Positions 1 through 7,341 of a stretch of DNA of 43,780 bases are shown one piece after another. The stretch is from NCBI GenBank assembly GCA_040414495.1, contig JBEDUI010000272.1, forward strand, positions 1 to 43,780, given 5' to 3'. A program made the position numbers and the translations under genes. The stretch comes from DATAVB01 sp040414495. Its GTDB lineage: Bacteria; Actinomycetota; Actinomycetes; Mycobacteriales; QHCD01. The number at the start of each line of letters is the position of its first letter. Position 1 is the first letter of the stretch. The notes below the pieces were generated by a model. The model was not told the DNA's origin. It did not search any database and was given only the letters and a program-made list of their open reading frames with translations.

Positions 1-5
1 AAGTT

Positions 6-962
6 TCAGGTTGGCTGCGGGGAAGTGCGAGCGTCGTTACGCTGCGCGGCAGCGAATTCGCGGAAGGCCAGCGCCGCCGGCGGCAGCGGCCGTTCGGCCA
101 CCCAGACCAAGCCGATCGTGCGGTAAACCGGCGGAGACAACGTCAACTCGACGACCCCCGGCGGCGGCGCCGGCTCCGAACTCGGCAACAGCCCGACCCC
201 AAGCCCGGCCGCGATCAAGCCGCGTAACGTATCGGCTTCCTCGCCCTCGAAGGCGAGTTTCGGCACGAAACCCGCTGCGGCGAAAAGCCGATCGGTTATT
301 TGACGGATACCGAAACCGGGTTTGAGACCGACGAATTGCTCGTCCGCCAGTTCCATCAGCGTGACCCGACGGCGCCGGGCCAACCGGTGTCCACTGGGGA
401 CAGCGACCACCACCGGCTGCCGGGACAACGGCAATGCGGCCAGATCGGGGGAGTCGACCGGTACCGGCGCGGTCAACGCCAGGTCGACGGCGCCGGCGCG
501 TACCTGCCGCAGCAATTCCTGGTGGCCGCCCTGGCTGAGCATGAACCGGACCTCCGGATGGGCGGTACGAAACGCGCGCAGCAACTCCGGCACCCGCACC
601 CCACCCATCGTGTGCAGGAACCCGAGCGCGACCTGACCCCGTTCGGGATCGGCCTCCTCCAAAGCCTGCCGGCAACCGGTCTCCAATTCGGCCAGGGCTC
701 GAGTCGCGGCGTCAGCGAGGTGGCGGCCGGCCCGGGTCAGCGCGATGCCGCGCCCGGCGCGGGTGGTGATCGGTACGCCGAGCCGGGTACCGAGGCTGGC
801 CAGCCACCGGGTGGCGGTCGGTTGTGGTACGCCGAGTCGGTCCGCCGCCCGGGTGAGGTTGCCCTCGGCCGCGACCTCCCGCAGCAGGCCCAGTCGGGGT
901 GCGAGGCTGACGGCGAGTTCGGCCGCCTCCGCGTCAATCATCGGCGGACTCCAATCATTCAT
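6..962 (-). CDS. LysR family transcriptional regulator
   Basis: A DNA-binding regulator that probably controls the divergent transporter/dehydrogenase pair. Starting at the ATG at 962 gives 318 aa, normal for LysR proteins. A second in-frame ATG at 941 is possible. The N-terminal winged helix-turn-helix covers about residues 15-75 (LTRAADRLGVPQPTATRWL). The C-terminal periplasmic-binding-protein-like effector domain runs from about 100 to 300 and contains the usual ALTAPVP and GLGVGLLP segments. The open frame continues upstream of 962, but that part lies in the intergenic region and would overlap the transporter start. LysR regulators usually sit divergent from their target and bind the shared intergenic region, where dyads are visible. 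The effector is unknown; co-location suggests a substrate of the transporter or dehydrogenase. The family call is confident; the target is inference. Confidence 0.93.
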   Translation of the reverse strand: MNDWSPPMIDAEAAELAVSLAPRLGLLREVAAEGNLTRAADRLGVPQPTATRWLASLGTRLGVPITTRAGRGIALTRAGRHLADAATRALAELETGCRQALEEADPERGQVALGFLHTMGGVRVPELLRAFRTAHPEVRFMLSQGGHQELLRQVRAGAVDLALTAPVPVDSPDLAALPLSRQPVVVAVPSGHRLARRRRVTLMELADEQFVGLKPGFGIRQITDRLFAAAGFVPKLAFEGEEADTLRGLIAAGLGVGLLPSSEPAPPPGVVELTLSPPVYRTIGLVWVAERPLPPAALAFREFAAAQRNDARTSPQPT

Positions 963-1028
963 GAACGAATTACAAGTCCGTTGATTCTGTATTGGACGAA
1001 TGATAATCGCATTCCTACGGTGGAGAAC
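963..1028. promoter_or_regulatory. LysR/MFS divergent intergenic region with operator-like dyads
   Basis: The 66-bp gap between the divergent genes is AT-rich for this genome. It holds the dyad GAATG-N7-CATTC at 998-1014 and, at the lysR start, ATTC-N6-GAAT at 957-970. Both share the same half-site, as expected for a LysR operator pair. A weak promoter for the transporter may be TTGATT at 981-986 with an AT-rich TGATAATC segment near 1001-1008. A GGAG ribosome site at 1022-1025 precedes the ATG at 1029. Binding is inferred. Confidence 0.5.
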
Positions 1029-2312
1029 ATGGCCCTTGCCGCGACCGCGACCGCGACTGAGACCCAACTGCAGAACCACCAGATACCGCCACATCGCCGG
1101 GGCAGCAAGGGATTCCGCCGTATCACGTTGGCGTTGTTCGCGGCCGGACTGGCGACCTTCACCGCGTTGTACTGCATTCAGGCCTTGTTGCCGCCATTGG
1201 CCGATCGGTTCAACCTGTCGCCGGCTACCGCCAGCTTGGCCGTGTCGGTCGCCACCGGCGCGTTGGCGATCGGCGTGATCCCGCTGACCACGCTGTCCGA
1301 ATCGTTGGGGCGCACACCGGTGATGACGGTATCGCTGTTCTCCTCGGCCATATTGGGAATTGCCGCAGCGTTCAGTCCAAACTTCACTGTCCTGTTAATA
1401 CTGCGGGCATTGCAAGGATTGTCGCTGGCCGGTCTGCAAGCGGTGGCGATGTCCTATATCACCGAGGAAGTCGATCGCGAATCGCTCGGATTCGCGATGG
1501 GCCTGTATATCGCCGGAAATGGTATCGGGGGGATGGCTGGGCGGCTGGTTGCCGGTCTAGTCGTCGATTTCACCGACTGGCGATGGGCGCTGGGCGTGGT
1601 CGGGGCGGTGGCGTTGGTGTGTTCGGTGATTTTCCGGATCGCTATTCCGCCCTCGGCCCGGTTCGTCCGGCGCCCATTACGGGCCCGGGAACTTCTCGCC
1701 GCGGTCGGGCGCTCGTTCACCGACAGCGGCCTGATTCGGTTGTACGCGGTCGGATTCCTGTTGATGGGCTGTTTCGTGACCATCTACAACTACCTGGGAT
1801 TCCGCCTGCTCGGCCGCGATTTCCATCTCTCGCAGACCGTGGTCGGGCTGATTTTCGTTGTGTACCTGGCCGGTTCGGTGTCTTCCGCCGTGGGCGGGCG
1901 GTTGGTCGACCGGTTCGGCCGGCAGCGCCTGTTGTGGGTGATGGCCGTGATCACGCTGGTTGGGCTGGCGTTGATGATTCCGGACAGTCTGGTCGCGGTC
2001 GTGCTGGGCCTGGTCGTGATGACGGTGGGCTTCTTCGCCGCGCATGCGGCCGCCAGCGGCTGGGTTGGCGGGCGGTCGGCCGCGTTGGGCGCCCAGGGCG
2101 CGGCGGTCTACCTGTTCTGTTACTACCTGGGCTCCAGCGTCGGCGGTTCGCTGGGCGGCCTGGCCTACGGCCGCGATGGTTGGGATGGCGTAACCATCTA
2201 CACCGCCGCGTTTATCGCGCTAGTGCTGCTGATCGCGGTGAGCCTACGGCGACTCCGCGCGGTTGTCCCGGAGCAAGCGCCGAATCAGGACGGCGTACGG
2301 GCGGCAGAATGA
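1029..2312 (+). CDS. MFS transporter
   Basis: A 427-aa major facilitator superfamily permease with about 12 hydrophobic segments in two halves joined by a central cytoplasmic loop near residues 205-225. The first half carries an MFS motif-A-like stretch after TM2 (TTLSESLGRTPVM). The second half has GGRLVDRFGRQRLLW, a clear motif-A repeat. The protein resembles YnfM/AraJ-like exporters. The start was set at the ATG at 1029 because it has GGAG six bases upstream and is followed by a short polar N-terminus and then TM1. The longer open frame upstream is the antisense of lysR. The stop is 4 bp before the dehydrogenase start, so the two are almost certainly cotranscribed. Substrate unknown; it could export or import the dehydrogenase's substrate or product. 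Confidence 0.92.
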   Translation: MALAATATATETQLQNHQIPPHRRGSKGFRRITLALFAAGLATFTALYCIQALLPPLADRFNLSPATASLAVSVATGALAIGVIPLTTLSESLGRTPVMTVSLFSSAILGIAAAFSPNFTVLLILRALQGLSLAGLQAVAMSYITEEVDRESLGFAMGLYIAGNGIGGMAGRLVAGLVVDFTDWRWALGVVGAVALVCSVIFRIAIPPSARFVRRPLRARELLAAVGRSFTDSGLIRLYAVGFLLMGCFVTIYNYLGFRLLGRDFHLSQTVVGLIFVVYLAGSVSSAVGGRLVDRFGRQRLLWVMAVITLVGLALMIPDSLVAVVLGLVVMTVGFFAAHAAASGWVGGRSAALGAQGAAVYLFCYYLGSSVGGSLGGLAYGRDGWDGVTIYTAAFIALVLLIAVSLRRLRAVVPEQAPNQDGVRAAE

Positions 2313-2316
2313 GCGT

Positions 2317-3099
2317 ATGACACAGACGCAGGGCGTGCTCGCCCACTTCGATCTGACCGGCCGCAAGGCGATCGTCACCGGGGCAAGTCGCGGGCTCGGC
2401 CGCGCGTTCGCCCACGGGCTGGCCCAGGCCGGCGCCGACGTCGCTCTCGTATCCAGGGACGAGGAGCAGAGCGGCGCGGCGGCCAAGGAGGTCGCCGATT
2501 CCACCGGGCGGCGGGCCATCGCGATCGGCGCCGACGTCACGGTGCGGGCCGACGTCGAGCGACTGGTCGAGCGCACAGTGACCGAACTCGGCGGTGTCGA
2601 CATCCTGGTCAACAACGCTGGCCTGTGCTTTCACCGGCCCGCGTTGGATGTGCCGGACGAGGAATTCCAGCAGGTCTTCAACGTCAACGTCTACGGGCTA
2701 TGGCTGTGCAGCACGGTGGTGGCCCGGCAGATGCGGGCTACCGGCGGCGGCGTGATGATCAACGTCGGCTCGATCTCCGCGTTGATCGTCAACCGGCCGC
2801 AATGGCAGCCGGCCTACAACGCATCCAAGGCCGCGGTGCACCAGCTCACCAAATCGCTGGCCGCCGAATGGGCACCGGACAATATCCGCGTCAACGCGCT
2901 GGCCCCCGGATACGTGAAAACCGATATGGCCCCGGTCGACCGGCCCGAATTCCGCGAGCACTGGATCGAGCATCCGCCGATGCAGCGGTACGCCATGCCG
3001 GAGGAGATCGCGCCGAGCGTTGTGTACCTCGCAAGTGACGCAACGTCCTTCATGACCGGATCGATTCTGGTACTCGACGGCGGTTACACCGTCTTCTGA
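2317..3099 (+). CDS. SDR family NAD(P)-dependent oxidoreductase
   Basis: A 260-aa classical short-chain dehydrogenase/reductase. Visible motifs are the cofactor loop TGASRGLG at residues 21-28, NNAG at 99-102, the catalytic Ser at about 152, and YNASK with Tyr167 and Lys171. The C-terminus ends in the usual SILVLDGGYT. Similarity is closest to gluconate 5-dehydrogenase and sugar-alcohol dehydrogenases, so the likely substrate is a sugar, polyol or hydroxyacid. An open frame extends 54 bp upstream, but the ATG at 2317 removes a basic extension that overlaps the transporter. The gene follows the MFS gene by 4 bp and is followed by a strong hairpin, so the operon is transporter plus dehydrogenase. 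Exact substrate unknown. Confidence 0.93.
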   Translation: MTQTQGVLAHFDLTGRKAIVTGASRGLGRAFAHGLAQAGADVALVSRDEEQSGAAAKEVADSTGRRAIAIGADVTVRADVERLVERTVTELGGVDILVNNAGLCFHRPALDVPDEEFQQVFNVNVYGLWLCSTVVARQMRATGGGVMINVGSISALIVNRPQWQPAYNASKAAVHQLTKSLAAEWAPDNIRVNALAPGYVKTDMAPVDRPEFREHWIEHPPMQRYAMPEEIAPSVVYLASDATSFMTGSILVLDGGYTVF

Positions 3100-3112
3100 T
3101 CACCCCGGTGTA

Positions 3113-3156
3113 GGCCCGTCGCAGGGATACGGCAGCATGTTGGGCTGCGACGGGCC
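3113..3156 (+). terminator. Perfect 12-bp stem-loop after the SDR gene
   Basis: GGCCCGTCGCAG at 3113-3124 pairs perfectly with CTGCGACGGGCC at 3145-3156 around a 20-nt loop, 13 bp after the SDR stop. There is no U tract. This is typical of actinobacterial hairpin terminators, and it separates the operon from the next gene. Confidence 0.6.
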
Positions 3157-3215
3157 GGTACCGCTGCCGGCTCGCTGATGCCACCCGGATACCGGGTAGG
3201 GGGAGGATGAGACGC

Positions 3216-3665
3216 GTGGCCGAGACGCTCCAGGAGATTCTGCTCGACCCGAGCCGGCGGCCGCAGGTGGTGGCCGACTGCCAGGGTCTGCTCGACTCGG
3301 AGGTCGAGTCCAAGAGCGGCCTGTCGAGCATCGCGGTGAAGGGTGCCTACGGCATGGTCAAGGCCGTACGGCCCGGGATCATCCACGACGCTGTGGATGA
3401 TCTGCTCGACCAGCTCGTTGCGCGACTTGAGCCGTTCTACGCCGATTTCCGTACGGCTGGCGGTGACGTCCCGCTGCCGGACTACCTGGCCAAGCGTTCT
3501 GACGAGGTGTCCGACGCGTTGTTGACGATCACCGACGCGCGCGCCGAGCGTTCGACCCGGACCACGATCAAGAAGGCCTACGGCAAGCTCCGCCCGCAGG
3601 GCAAGAAGCATGTCCAGGAGGCCCTGCCCGGCGTGGGCAAGATCATCGAGAAGTACGCCGGCTAG
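3216..3665 (+). CDS. Conserved actinobacterial protein, probably DUF6918 family
   Basis: A 149-aa soluble protein with no membrane segment, rich in charged residues and predicted helical. It opens with AETLQEILLDPSRRPQVVADC and contains KSGLSSIAVKGAYGMVKAV. I recognise this as the DUF6918 pattern found across actinobacteria; function unknown. There are two candidate starts. An ATG at 3207 directly abuts the Shine-Dalgarno GGAGG (3202-3206), whereas the GTG at 3216 lies 9 nt after it. The GTG is preferred, although databases may carry the ATG form (152 aa). The C-terminus (KKHVQEALPGVGKIIEKYAG) is basic. The last 23 bp overlap the end of the convergent STAS-like gene. Confidence 0.75.
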   Translation: MAETLQEILLDPSRRPQVVADCQGLLDSEVESKSGLSSIAVKGAYGMVKAVRPGIIHDAVDDLLDQLVARLEPFYADFRTAGGDVPLPDYLAKRSDEVSDALLTITDARAERSTRTTIKKAYGKLRPQGKKHVQEALPGVGKIIEKYAG

Positions 3666-3963
3666 CCGCCGGTGGCGGCTTGTCGCGCATCGACAGGATG
3701 TGTCGCTTGACCAGACATTGCTGCCGGTAGCCGCTAAACCAACCTGAGAAGACTCCGTCCTCTCCGCGCAGCTCGCGCGTGTCGACGACAATATGGCGTG
3801 CGCCGGCGGCGATGAGCCAGTCGATCGTCTCGTCGAGCAGCCGGAGATCGGAGTCGATCAGGTGTCCGGTGAGTAGGACCTGGGTGTCAGCGCCAGTGCG
3901 AAGTGCCTGCACCGTAAGCGGTTGGCGGCCGGGCGCGACGGACTGCAGCATGTCCGTTGTCAT
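3643..3963 (-). CDS. Small STAS-like protein
   Basis: A 106-aa protein whose central part (VLLTGHLIDSD, then LLDETIDWLIAAGARHIVVDTRELRGEDG) follows the strand-helix-strand pattern of STAS domains of anti-sigma-factor antagonists. The usual DSSG phosphorylation loop is not conserved. Here the equivalent loop is GEDGVFSGW, so classical SpoIIAA-type switching is doubtful. The start at 3963 is supported by GGGGGAAG eight bases upstream. The basic C-terminal tail (PPPAASRRTSR) lies on the overlap with the convergent conserved gene. No partner anti-sigma factor lies nearby. The STAS assignment is a fold-level guess; it could also be an unrelated small alpha/beta protein. Confidence 0.55.
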   Translation of the reverse strand: MTTDMLQSVAPGRQPLTVQALRTGADTQVLLTGHLIDSDLRLLDETIDWLIAAGARHIVVDTRELRGEDGVFSGWFSGYRQQCLVKRHILSMRDKPPPAASRRTSR

Positions 3964-4272
3964 GCAACTTCCCCCGTATGAGCAACGTGCGTGGAACGTG
4001 TGGTGTTAACGAGCCGGGGATTCGGCGGTCAACCCGCATGGAGTATCGGTTTCGAAATTTTGGCTTGTCAAGACTATTTGCTGTTTCGAATCAAGCCATA
4101 TTTTCCGGCTGCGAAATCGAGCCCGTTTTCCCCGCTGCCAGCGGCATCGAGCGTACGAACCATGGTTGAACAATCAAGGTATTTCCTACGTTAATCTGCT
4201 CGGAAACGAGCAGTTGCCCGACCTGACGAATGCAAATAGAGCTCATTTCGTAGCGAGGGCGAGAAATATGTA
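3964..4272. other. AT-richer intergenic region, no supported gene
   Basis: This gap lies upstream of the STAS-like gene and downstream of iclR, both on the minus strand. It is clearly less GC-rich than its surroundings. Short open frames here have no ribosome site or familiar sequence. A loose inverted repeat GGCTTG...CAAGCC spans roughly 4063-4097. It probably holds the promoter of the STAS-like gene and the 3' end of iclR. Confidence 0.4.
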
Positions 4273-5052
4273 TCAGGCTCGCCCGTTCGCCTGATATCCC
4301 AGCAGATGCGAGAGATCCTGCGCCCCGTCACGAGCCAACGCGGTGAGCTCGCGAGCGCGCTCCTCGTTCCAGCGCGCCACCGGTACCGAGATGCTCAAAG
4401 CCGCCACCAGATCACCGTTCGCATCGCGTACCGGCGCCGCCACACAGGACACGTCCGGGTTGGATTCGCAGTGGTCGTAGCCGACGCCGGCCTCGGCCAC
4501 CGCGGCCACCTCGGTACGCAATCGGCTGGCCGAGGTGATGCTGTGCGGGGTCATCGCCGATAGCGCGGCCCCGGACGGGTAGAGCGTGCGCAGTGCGTCG
4601 GCCGGCAGATCGGACAGCAGCACCTTGCCCACCGCGGTCAGGTGCGCCGGCAGTCGGTGTCCCACCGCCGAGACCATCCGGACGGCGTGGGTGCTGTCGA
4701 CCTTGGCGATGTACACGACGTCGGTCCGGTCGCGGATCGCCACGTGCACGGTCTCCTGGCACTGGGCGCCGACCCGCTCGGCGATCCGTTGGCCCTCGCG
4801 GGCCAGGTCGAGGTGGGCGCGGTAGAGGCTGCCCAGCTCGAACGTGCGGATGCCCAACTCGTACCGGTACCCGGCCTCGTCGGCCGCGCGCAAATATCCG
4901 CGGGCCACCAGCGTCTTGACCAGCTCGTGCACAGTGGTGCGGGGAAGGGTCAACGCGGTGCAGATTTCCGGCGCCGAGCGAGGCTTGGGATCGGTGAGAA
5001 ACAGTTCCAACACGTCCAGGCCGCGGGCCAGAGCCGGCACCAATCTCGACAT
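4273..5052 (-). CDS. IclR family transcriptional regulator
   Basis: A 259-aa IclR-type regulator. The N-terminal winged helix-turn-helix (residues about 5-65) opens with LARGLDVLELF and contains ICTALTLPRTTVHELVKTL. A C-terminal effector-binding GAF-like domain (about 80-250) carries the characteristic VAIRDRTDVVYIAKV and HLTAVGKVLLSDLP. The start at 5052 is the ATG that gives the standard IclR N-terminus; the open frame reading further upstream is antisense to the next gene. It diverges from a sugar-acid catabolic cluster, the usual arrangement for a local IclR repressor or activator. Two dyads with TTCG/CGAA half-sites lie in the 115-bp gap. The natural effector is probably a pathway intermediate (inference). 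Confidence 0.95.
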   Translation of the reverse strand: MSRLVPALARGLDVLELFLTDPKPRSAPEICTALTLPRTTVHELVKTLVARGYLRAADEAGYRYELGIRTFELGSLYRAHLDLAREGQRIAERVGAQCQETVHVAIRDRTDVVYIAKVDSTHAVRMVSAVGHRLPAHLTAVGKVLLSDLPADALRTLYPSGAALSAMTPHSITSASRLRTEVAAVAEAGVGYDHCESNPDVSCVAAPVRDANGDLVAALSISVPVARWNEERARELTALARDGAQDLSHLLGYQANGRA

Positions 5053-5067
5053 CCGAAGCCTCCCGTG

Positions 5068-5160
5068 GTTCGGTATTTCGAACGCCTGAATCGCAGGATA
5101 CGGGAGCCTTGCTGTACGGAGAGGCACATGCTTTCCTGATTTCGAACACGTACCGAAATC
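5068..5160. promoter_or_regulatory. IclR operator candidates between iclR and the catabolic operon
   Basis: Two dyads share a TTCG/CGAA core. GTTCG-N6-CGAAC lies at 5068-5083, 15 bp from the iclR start. The perfect GATTTCG-N9-CGAAATC lies at 5138-5160, just before the operon's first codon. The second would block ribosome or polymerase access to the catabolic genes, and the first would allow autoregulation. Protein binding is inferred from position and symmetry. Confidence 0.55.
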
Positions 5161-5167
5161 CCGAACG

Positions 5168-6115
5168 ATGGAGCTGGGTGTGGAGCAGACGCGTTCGTTC
5201 TTACGCTCGTTGGGATTGCCGCCGGGCGATCTCGGCGAGTTGCCGACCAGTACGAAGCGATTCCCCGACGGTGCGCAGTACCGGGTCGAGATTCCCAGCG
5301 TCGAGGGTCCGGAGGTCCTCGCCGCGGTGCTGGCCGAGGCCGATGTGCGGGGCGTACGGGTGCACCGGATCTCGCAGGGCAGCGGTGGCATGCTGCAGAC
5401 CGACTCCGAGCTGGCCGAGATGGCGCGGATCGCCGCGGCCCGACCGGTGGAGGCCAGCATCTTCGCCCGGCCGTTGGCCGGCTGGTCGACCGGGGCCGCG
5501 GCCGGCGCGTCCGGGGCCGGTGGCGTCGTGGCCCAGGCCCGCGGCGCCAACCAGCTGGTGCACGTGTTGGAGGACATCCGCCGCACCGCCGAGGCCGGGT
5601 TCCGCAGCGTCCTGGTGACCGACATCGGCGTGCTCTCGGTCGCGGCCAAGATGCGCGCGGCTGGCGAGTTGCCCACCGACATGCAGTTCAAGGTCAGTGT
5701 GCAGATGGGGATGGCCAACCCGGCCTCGATTCAGCTGGCCGAGCAGCTCGGCGCCGACACGTACAACGTGCCGACCGACCTCTCGCTGGACCAGCTGGCC
5801 GCGATCCGGGCCGCCATCGACTGTCCGCTCGATATCTACGTGGAGGCGCCCGATGACCAGGGCGGCTTCGTCCGGCACTTTGAGATCGGCGAGATCGTGC
5901 GGGTCGCCGCGCCGGTGTATGTGAAATTCGGGCTGCGGAATTCGCCGAACATTTATCCGTGCGGTACGCATTTGACGCCGACCGCCGTGGCATTGGCGAA
6001 GGAACGGGTACGTAGGGCAGAAATTGGTCTCGGCCTGCTGCACCGGTATTACCCGGAGGCGACCACCTCCGAGCTGGGTGCCAAAGGCCTCGCGCTTCCG
6101 GTGGTGACGGCATGA
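5168..6115 (+). CDS. U32-peptidase-like TIM-barrel protein
   Basis: A 315-aa protein with the alternating strand/helix pattern of a TIM barrel. The segment VLVTDIGVLSVAAKMRAAG, followed by FKVSVQMGMANPASIQLAEQ and LGADTYNVPTDLSLDQLAAI, resembles the peptidase U32 (YegQ/YhbU) fold, where STQ and ELGAxR motifs occur in the same order. The cysteine-rich U32 signature is not seen, so proteolysis or tRNA hydroxylation should not be assumed. The ATG at 5168 has no ribosome site. A GTG at 5180 has GGAG spaced 6 nt upstream and may be the true start. The gene overlaps the enolase gene by ATGA, so translation is coupled. Context suggests a role in sugar-acid breakdown, such as an aldolase-like or epimerase-like step. 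This is inference only. Confidence 0.7.
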   Translation: MELGVEQTRSFLRSLGLPPGDLGELPTSTKRFPDGAQYRVEIPSVEGPEVLAAVLAEADVRGVRVHRISQGSGGMLQTDSELAEMARIAAARPVEASIFARPLAGWSTGAAAGASGAGGVVAQARGANQLVHVLEDIRRTAEAGFRSVLVTDIGVLSVAAKMRAAGELPTDMQFKVSVQMGMANPASIQLAEQLGADTYNVPTDLSLDQLAAIRAAIDCPLDIYVEAPDDQGGFVRHFEIGEIVRVAAPVYVKFGLRNSPNIYPCGTHLTPTAVALAKERVRRAEIGLGLLHRYYPEATTSELGAKGLALPVVTA

Positions 6116-7263
6116 AGATCAGCAAGGTTGAGCATTTCGTCCTCGGCACGCCGTGGCGGGACCTGACCTACGTGCGGGTCACCACCGACGAGGGGCTGAC
6201 CGGCGTCGGGGAAACCCGGATGCTCGGCCGCACCCAGGCGCTGATCGGTTACCTGGCCGAGGCGTCCACGAATCACATCATCGGCTCCGACCCGTTCGAT
6301 ATCGAGTCGTTGGTGGGCCGGATGAAGCACGGCGATTACGGCCGCGTCGGTGAGATCGCGATGTCCGGTATCGCCACCGTCGAAATGGCCTGCTGGGACA
6401 TTGTTGGAAAGGCCTTGGGGCAGCCGGTGTGGCGGCTGCTTGGCGGCAAGGTCCGGGACAAGATCAAGGCCTATGCCAACGGTTGGTACACAGTGGAGCG
6501 TACGGCCGAGGAATTTCACAGCGCGGCCCGTCGCGTTGTCGAGCGCGGCTATCGGGCGTTGAAATTCGACCCGTTCGGCCCGGGAATGTGGGAACTGGAG
6601 CCGGATGAGCGGCGGCGTTCGGTCGAATTGGTCGAAGCGGTCCGGGATGCGGTGGGTCCGGACGTGGAGATTCTCGTTGAGATGCATGGCCGGTTCGCCC
6701 CGTCCGAGGCGATCCGGATCGCCCGCCTGCTCGAACCGTACGAGCCGAGTTGGATTGAGGAGCCGGTGCCGCCGGAAAACCTCAAGGCACTGTCCAAAGT
6801 GGCCGAAGCGGTGTCGTTGACCGTGGCGACCGGTGAGCGAATTCACGACCGGACCGAATTCCGCGAGCTCTTCGAGTTGCAGGCCGCCGATGTGATCCAG
6901 CCCGATATCGGGCACCTGGGCGGGATCAGTGAGGTACGAAAGCTCGCCGCCACCGCCGAGACGCATTATGTACTGGTCGCGCCGCACAATGTCGGCGGTG
7001 CGGTCCTGACCGCCGCCAACCTGCATTTGGCCGCGTGCACGCCGAATTTCAAGATCCAGGAGCATTTCAACGATTTCGCCGACGAGCATGTGAAGCGGGC
7101 CGCACCCGGTCTGCCCGAGGTCATCGACGGCTATTTCGCGTTGCCGACCGCTCCGGGTCTGGGCGTGGAGTTGGACACCGAGTACGTCGCGGAGCATCCC
7201 ACGCAGGGCGCGCATTTTGACCTGTATGCCGAGGGTTGGCAGTTCCGCGGGACAAAACACTGA
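6112..7263 (+). CDS. Mandelate racemase/enolase superfamily protein, galactonate-dehydratase-like
   Basis: A 383-aa enolase-superfamily enzyme. The N-terminal capping domain covers residues 1-125, and the barrel follows. Metal-ligand positions look intact: Glu190 in VEMHGRF, Glu216/217 in IEEPVPP, and Glu242 in ATGERI. His192 and His292 (APHNVGG) match the two-histidine arrangement of D-galactonate dehydratase (D-x-H on strand 3 and a His near the C-terminus). A dehydratase acting on an aldonic acid is therefore the best guess. The ATG overlaps the previous stop (ATGA). The aldo/keto reductase follows 78 bp later. The exact sugar acid cannot be read from sequence. Confidence 0.9.
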   Translation: MKISKVEHFVLGTPWRDLTYVRVTTDEGLTGVGETRMLGRTQALIGYLAEASTNHIIGSDPFDIESLVGRMKHGDYGRVGEIAMSGIATVEMACWDIVGKALGQPVWRLLGGKVRDKIKAYANGWYTVERTAEEFHSAARRVVERGYRALKFDPFGPGMWELEPDERRRSVELVEAVRDAVGPDVEILVEMHGRFAPSEAIRIARLLEPYEPSWIEEPVPPENLKALSKVAEAVSLTVATGERIHDRTEFRELFELQAADVIQPDIGHLGGISEVRKLAATAETHYVLVAPHNVGGAVLTAANLHLAACTPNFKIQEHFNDFADEHVKRAAPGLPEVIDGYFALPTAPGLGVELDTEYVAEHPTQGAHFDLYAEGWQFRGTKH

Positions 7264-7341
7264 GCGGCGGGAATCGGGTTCTCACTGCTCGCTGTTCAGG
7301 CTAAGTACGTTGCAATTTCTGATTATGTCGGAGGCACGACA

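Noticed and set aside
300..1028. 243-codon N-terminal extension of the MFS transporter frame
   Set aside because: It is antisense to the LysR gene and low-complexity; the ATG at 1029 with GGAG gives a normal-length transporter.
3991..4194. Small plus-strand frame of 67 codons in the gap before iclR
   Set aside because: Low GC for the genome, no ribosome site, no familiar sequence; more likely promoter DNA.
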